From positions 558,001 through 622,000 of the forward strand of contig NZ_AP024452.1 of assembly GCF_016865485.1 (NCBI RefSeq): a stretch of DNA of 64,000 nt, in the 5' to 3' direction. The translations under genes and the position numbers were made by a program. The notes below the pieces were generated by a model. It did no database searches. It was not told the DNA's origin and saw only the letters and a program-made list of their open reading frames with translations. Source of the DNA: Luteitalea sp. TBR-22 (GTDB lineage: Bacteria > Acidobacteriota > Vicinamibacteria > Vicinamibacterales > Vicinamibacteraceae). Shown here one piece after another: positions 60,700 to 64,000 of the stretch (its first letter is position 1; every line of letters starts with the position of its first letter).

Positions 60700-61959
60700 A
60701 TGATCGTCCACGACACGCTCCCCAATGGCGTCCGGCTCGTCACCGAGACCATGCCGCACGTGCGCTCGGTGAGCCTCGGCGTGTGGCTCGCTCGCGGGTC
60801 CCGCCATGAGGTCCCCGAGGAGGGCGGCATCGCGCACTTCATCGAGCACATGCTGTTCAAGGGGACCGAACGCCGCACCGCGCAGCAGATCGCGGAGCAG
60901 TTCGACTCGATGGGCGGCAACCTCGACGCGTTCACGTCCAAGGAGTACGCCGGCTATTACCTCAAGGTGATGGACGAGCACCTGCCGCGGGCCTTCGACA
61001 TCCTGTCGGACCTGGTGCTGCACCCGGCCTTCCCCGTCGACGAGATCGAGCGCGAGAAGAAGGTGATCCTCGAGGAGATCAAGATGGTCGAGGACACCCC
61101 CGACGATCTGGTCCACGAGTGGTTCACCGAGCTGTACTGGCCGGATCACCCGCTCGGTCGCCCGATTCTGGGCACGCCGGACACCGTGGCCTCCTTCACG
61201 CAGGACACCCTGTTCCGGTACTTCCGCGAGGCGTACGTCGGCCGCAACCTGATCGTCTCGGCGGCGGGCAACTTCTCCCACGACGAGCTGCGGCGGATGG
61301 TCGAGGGCGCGTTCGGCGGCGTGACCGACGCCGGCGCGGACTGGCAGGAGACGGCGCCGGCCCCCCGTGCGCCCCGCATCGAGCGCGTCAAGGATCTCGA
61401 GCAGAGCCATCTCGTGATCGGCACGCCGGCCTTCCCGCAGGCGCACCACGACCGCTACCCGGCCTACCTGCTGAACGTGATCCTCGGCGGTTCGATGAGC
61501 TCGCGCCTGTTCCAGACCATCCGTGAGCAGCGGGGCCTGGCCTATGCGGTGTTCAGCGGCGTCTCGTCGTATCGCGACACCGGGATGCTGTCGGTGTATG
61601 CCGGCTGCGCGGCCGAGAGCGTGGCCGAGGTCGTGGATCTCGTGGCGCAGGAACTGCGGACCATGCGCACGGCGCCGGTCGGCGACGACGAACTGCGTCG
61701 CGCCAAGGACCACCTGAAGGGCAGCCTCATGCTGAGCCTCGAGAGCACCTCGAGTCGCATGACGCACCTGGCGCGGCAGGAGATGTACTTCGGGCGGCAC
61801 GTCACGCTCGACGAGATCATCGCCGGCATCGAGGGCGTGACGCGCGAGGACGTGCTGCGCGTCGCCGGCGAGCTGTTCACGCAGGACACCGTCGGCGTGA
61901 CGGTGCTGGGGCCGGCTGGGCCGGCTGCGCTCGACTTCTCGCGACTCGCGGTGGCCTGA
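60700..61959 (+). CDS. M16-family zinc peptidase
   Basis: 419 aa from the ATG at 60700. An in-frame start 57 bases earlier is possible. The N-terminal half has the inverted zinc motif HXXEH (GIAHFIEHMLFKGT, about residues 45-58) and the third ligand Glu in the following helix (VILEEIKMVEDTPDD). The C-terminal half has the R/Y substrate-binding motif in SSRLFQTIREQRGLAYAVFS. It is about the length of processing-peptidase beta-like and YmxG-type bacterial enzymes. No signal peptide is seen, so a cytoplasmic role is likely; the substrate is unknown. It is followed by purB, 42 bp later, on the same strand. Confidence 0.92.
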   Translation: MIVHDTLPNGVRLVTETMPHVRSVSLGVWLARGSRHEVPEEGGIAHFIEHMLFKGTERRTAQQIAEQFDSMGGNLDAFTSKEYAGYYLKVMDEHLPRAFDILSDLVLHPAFPVDEIEREKKVILEEIKMVEDTPDDLVHEWFTELYWPDHPLGRPILGTPDTVASFTQDTLFRYFREAYVGRNLIVSAAGNFSHDELRRMVEGAFGGVTDAGADWQETAPAPRAPRIERVKDLEQSHLVIGTPAFPQAHHDRYPAYLLNVILGGSMSSRLFQTIREQRGLAYAVFSGVSSYRDTGMLSVYAGCAAESVAEVVDLVAQELRTMRTAPVGDDELRRAKDHLKGSLMLSLESTSSRMTHLARQEMYFGRHVTLDEIIAGIEGVTREDVLRVAGELFTQDTVGVTVLGPAGPAALDFSRLAVA

Positions 61960-62001
61960 GGCCCCGTGGCGCGGCGTGCCCCCGGAGGGCGCGACCACAC
62001 G

Positions 62002-63312
62002 ATGATCCGACGTTACGCACAGCCGGCCATGTCCGCCATCTGGGCCGAGCAACGCCGCTTCGAGACCTGGCTGGCCGTGGAACTGGCCGCCACCGACACC
62101 ATGGCGGAGGCCGGCATCGTGCCTGCCGACGCTGCCCGCGAGCTGCGCCAGAAGGCCGGCTTCGACATCGCGCGCATCGACGAGATCGAGCAGACGACCC
62201 AGCACGACGTCATCGCGTTCACCACCGCGGTGGCCGAGCGGGTCGGCCCGGCGGCGCGCTGGCTCCACTTCGGCCTCACCTCGTCGGACGTGGTCGACAC
62301 GGCGCTGGCGCTGCAGATGCGCGAGGCGTGCGACCTCATCCTGGAGGACCTCGACGCGCTGGCCGCCGCCATCAAGGGCCGCGCCTTCGAGCACAAGCGC
62401 ACCCCGATGATGGGCCGCACCCACGGCGTGCACGCCGAGCCGATGACGTTCGGCCTCAAGCTGGCGCTCTGGTACGCGGAAGTGCAGCGCGACATCGTGC
62501 GCGTGCGACGCGCCCGCGAGGCCGTCGCCGTCGGCAAGATCTCCGGCGCGGTCGGCACGTTCGCGCATCTGCCGCCCGAGATCGAGGAAGGCGTGTGCCG
62601 GCGTCTCGGGCTCACGCCGGCGCCGATTGCCACGCAGGTGATCCAGCGCGATCGCCACGCCGAGCTGATGACGGCGCTGGCCATCACCGCGGCGTCGCTC
62701 GAGAAGTTCGCCCTCGAGATCCGCGGGCTCCAGAAGACGGAGCTCGGCGAGGTCGAGGAGCCGTTCGGCAAGGGGCAGAAGGGCTCGTCGGCGATGCCGC
62801 ACAAGCGCAACCCGGTGGGCTGCGAGCAGGTCTGCGGCCTGGCGCGCGTCGTCCGCGCCAACGCCATGGCGGCGCTCGAGAACGTCGCGCTGTGGCACGA
62901 GCGCGACATCTCGCATTCCTCGGTGGAGCGCGTCATCCTCCCGGACAGTTTCCTGGCGCTCGACCACATGCTGCGCCGCTTCACGCGCATCGTCGCCGGC
63001 ATGGTCGTGTACCCCGAGCGCATGCGCGAGAACATCGGCCGTTCGCGTGGCGTGGTCTTCTCGGGCCAGGTGCTGCTCGAGCTCGCGCGCCGTGGCCTGT
63101 CGCGCGAGCAGGCCTACCTGTGGGTGCAGCGCAACGCCATGCGCTCGTTCCACGAGCAGCAGGACTTCCGCGAACTCCTGCTCGCCGACGCCGACATCAT
63201 GGGCGTGCTGACCCGCGAGGAGATCGACCGCACGTTCAGCCTCGACGAGCAACTCAAGCACGTCGACACGCTCTTCACCCGCGTATTCGGACCCGACGCT
63301 GCGCAGGCCTGA
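62002..63312 (+). CDS. purB: Adenylosuccinate lyase
   Basis: 436 aa. Cleaves SAICAR and adenylosuccinate, releasing fumarate, in two steps of purine synthesis. Fumarase/aspartase-superfamily motifs: [18 protein letters not shown] (C1), [14 protein letters not shown] with the catalytic His (C2), and the signature [11 protein letters not shown] (C3). The ATG at 62002 begins directly with the conserved [13 protein letters not shown]. It is followed 47 bp later by purS, with a short heptad array between them, and then purQ. Confidence 0.97.
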   Translation: MIRRYAQPAMSAIWAEQRRFETWLAVELAATDTMAEAGIVPADAARELRQKAGFDIARIDEIEQTTQHDVIAFTTAVAERVGPAARWLHFGLTSSDVVDTALALQMREACDLILEDLDALAAAIKGRAFEHKRTPMMGRTHGVHAEPMTFGLKLALWYAEVQRDIVRVRRAREAVAVGKISGAVGTFAHLPPEIEEGVCRRLGLTPAPIATQVIQRDRHAELMTALAITAASLEKFALEIRGLQKTELGEVEEPFGKGQKGSSAMPHKRNPVGCEQVCGLARVVRANAMAALENVALWHERDISHSSVERVILPDSFLALDHMLRRFTRIVAGMVVYPERMRENIGRSRGVVFSGQVLLELARRGLSREQAYLWVQRNAMRSFHEQQDFRELLLADADIMGVLTREEIDRTFSLDEQLKHVDTLFTRVFGPDAAQA

Positions 63313-63323
63313 CGCGACAGCCC

Positions 63324-63351
63324 ACTCCCGACTCCCGACTCCCGACTCCCG
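63324..63351. repeat. Heptanucleotide array, ACTCCCG, between purB and purS
   Basis: Four perfect units ending eight bases before the purS start codon. Its word is the same as at 24121, 34452 (complement) and 52537. No Shine-Dalgarno for purS is visible because the array occupies that position. Confidence 0.9.
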
Positions 63352-63359
63352 AGCCCGCG

Positions 63360-63620
63360 ATGCCTCTGTTTGCCACCCGCGTCTACGTCACCCTGAAGCC
63401 CTCCGTGTTCGACCCGCAGGGCCGCACCATCGTCGAGTCGCTGCACAGCCTCGGGTACGCCGGCGTCGCCGACGTGCGCCAGGGCAAGTACTTCGAGGTG
63501 CAGGTCGAGGCCGCCGATGCCGCCGCGGCCGAAGCGCTGGTCCGCGAGGTGTCGGGCAAGCTGCTCGCCAATCCTGTCATCGAGAGCTTCCGCGTCGACG
63601 TGCCGGCGCCGGTCGCCTGA
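63360..63620 (+). CDS. purS: Phosphoribosylformylglycinamidine synthase subunit PurS
   Basis: 86 aa, full length. Small structural subunit of the three-part FGAM synthase (PurL-PurQ-PurS) used by many bacteria. [38 protein letters not shown] and the C-terminal [14 protein letters not shown] are the diagnostic blocks. It is followed by purQ, whose ATG starts eight bases after its stop codon. Presence of purS predicts a small-type purL elsewhere. Confidence 0.95.
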   Translation: MPLFATRVYVTLKPSVFDPQGRTIVESLHSLGYAGVADVRQGKYFEVQVEAADAAAAEALVREVSGKLLANPVIESFRVDVPAPVA

Positions 63621-63628
63621 GGCCGCAC

Positions 63629-64000
63629 ATGAAGTTCGCCATCGTCGTCTTTCCCGGATCGAACTGCGACCACGACGCGTACCACGCCGTGAAGCACGTG
63701 CTCGGCCAGCCGGCCGAGTTCCTGTGGCACAAGGACACGTCGCTGCAGGGCGCCGACGTGGTGATCCTGCCCGGCGGGTTCTCCTACGGCGACTACCTGC
63801 GTACCGGCGCCATCGCGCGCTTCTCCCCGGTGATGCAGGCCGTCTCGGCCTTCGCGGCGCAGGGCGGCCCGGTGCTCGGCATCTGCAACGGCTTCCAGAT
63901 TCTGTGCGAGGCCGGGCTGCTCGACGGCGTGCTGATTCGCAACCAGCAGGTGCAGTTCCGCTGCGAGCACGTCCACGTGCGCGTCGAGCAGGTCGACACG
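63629..64000 (+). CDS. purQ: Phosphoribosylformylglycinamidine synthase glutaminase subunit (3' end outside window)
   Basis: 124 codons visible of an expected 225 or so. Glutamine amidotransferase that feeds ammonia to Pur[21 protein letters not shown] at the start, [18 protein letters not shown], and the nucleophile Cys in [16 protein letters not shown] are all intact. The catalytic His and Glu lie beyond the window. It is translationally coupled to purS by an eight-base gap. Confidence 0.96.
   Translation, partial: MKFAIVVFPGSNCDHDAYHAVKHVLGQPAEFLWHKDTSLQGADVVILPGGFSYGDYLRTGAIARFSPVMQAVSAFAAQGGPVLGICNGFQILCEAGLLDGVLIRNQQVQFRCEHVHVRVEQVDT

Noticed and set aside
60637-63261. 874-codon minus-strand frame across the M16 protease and purB
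   Set aside because: Shadow; both plus-strand genes are unmistakable.

Overview
The window looks like a chromosomal segment of a high-GC member of the Acidobacteriota, most probably class Vicinamibacteria. Three things point there: a VWFA-related protein of the acidobacterial type, an Oar-like TonB-dependent receptor with an N-terminal carboxypeptidase-regulatory domain, and a high density of two-component systems among unlinked housekeeping genes. This placement is by inspection only. I recognised no rRNA, tRNA, CRISPR array, transposase or prophage. Several genes start with GTG (eno, rpsU, the ZIP transporter and others).

Layout. 1-4050: Tat-exported heparinase-like lyase (cut by the window edge) and polA. 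4273-9483: lipoprotein, two Spy/CpxP-like periplasmic proteins divergent from an OmpR/HK pair, and a BON-domain protein. 9704-17267: MFS and ZIP transporters, then an operon with an HTH-TonB fusion protein and a VWFA protein, a methyltransferase, a membrane protein and a PAP2-type enzyme. 17411-24084: Oar-like receptor with an exported AhpD-like protein, then acs. 24191-31318: small membrane or lipoprotein genes, three ABC ATPases without permeases, glutaminyl cyclase, VOC protein. 31478-35822: gpmI, eno and glgC (lower glycolysis and glycogen). 36095-39273: secreted protein and a small outer-membrane barrel ending in a 77-bp tandem triplication. 39766-50077: sigma-54-type kinase/regulator pair with its own candidate sigma-54 promoter, a metallo-beta-lactamase/rhodanese protein, and a three-gene CHASE3 kinase/response-regulator/hybrid-kinase operon. 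57404-50031 (minus strand): a seven-gene operon of STAS protein, decaprenyl-phosphate phosphoribosyltransferase, coiled-coil protein and four glycosyltransferases. 57635-64000: rpsU, purD, rlmN, an M16 protease, purB, purS and purQ (cut by the window edge).

The most unusual property is between the genes. About seventeen intergenic regions are built from heptanucleotide units of about eight word families (such as GACTCCC, AAGGCCC, CTGCCCG, GTCAAAC, AATTTCA). They are often arranged as inverted arms and in two places chain different words without losing the 7-bp phase. Some tracts reach into gene ends and supply stop codons or coding sequence. A separate 65-bp palindromic element occurs twice with compensatory stem changes; one copy supplies the TAG stop codons of both convergent neighbours. 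Other points worth attention are the HTH-TonB fusion, a DNA polymerase I with Tyr at the ddNTP-discrimination position and a degenerate proofreading site, and a glycosyltransferase operon with mirrored paralogues and shared Arg/Gly-rich tails.
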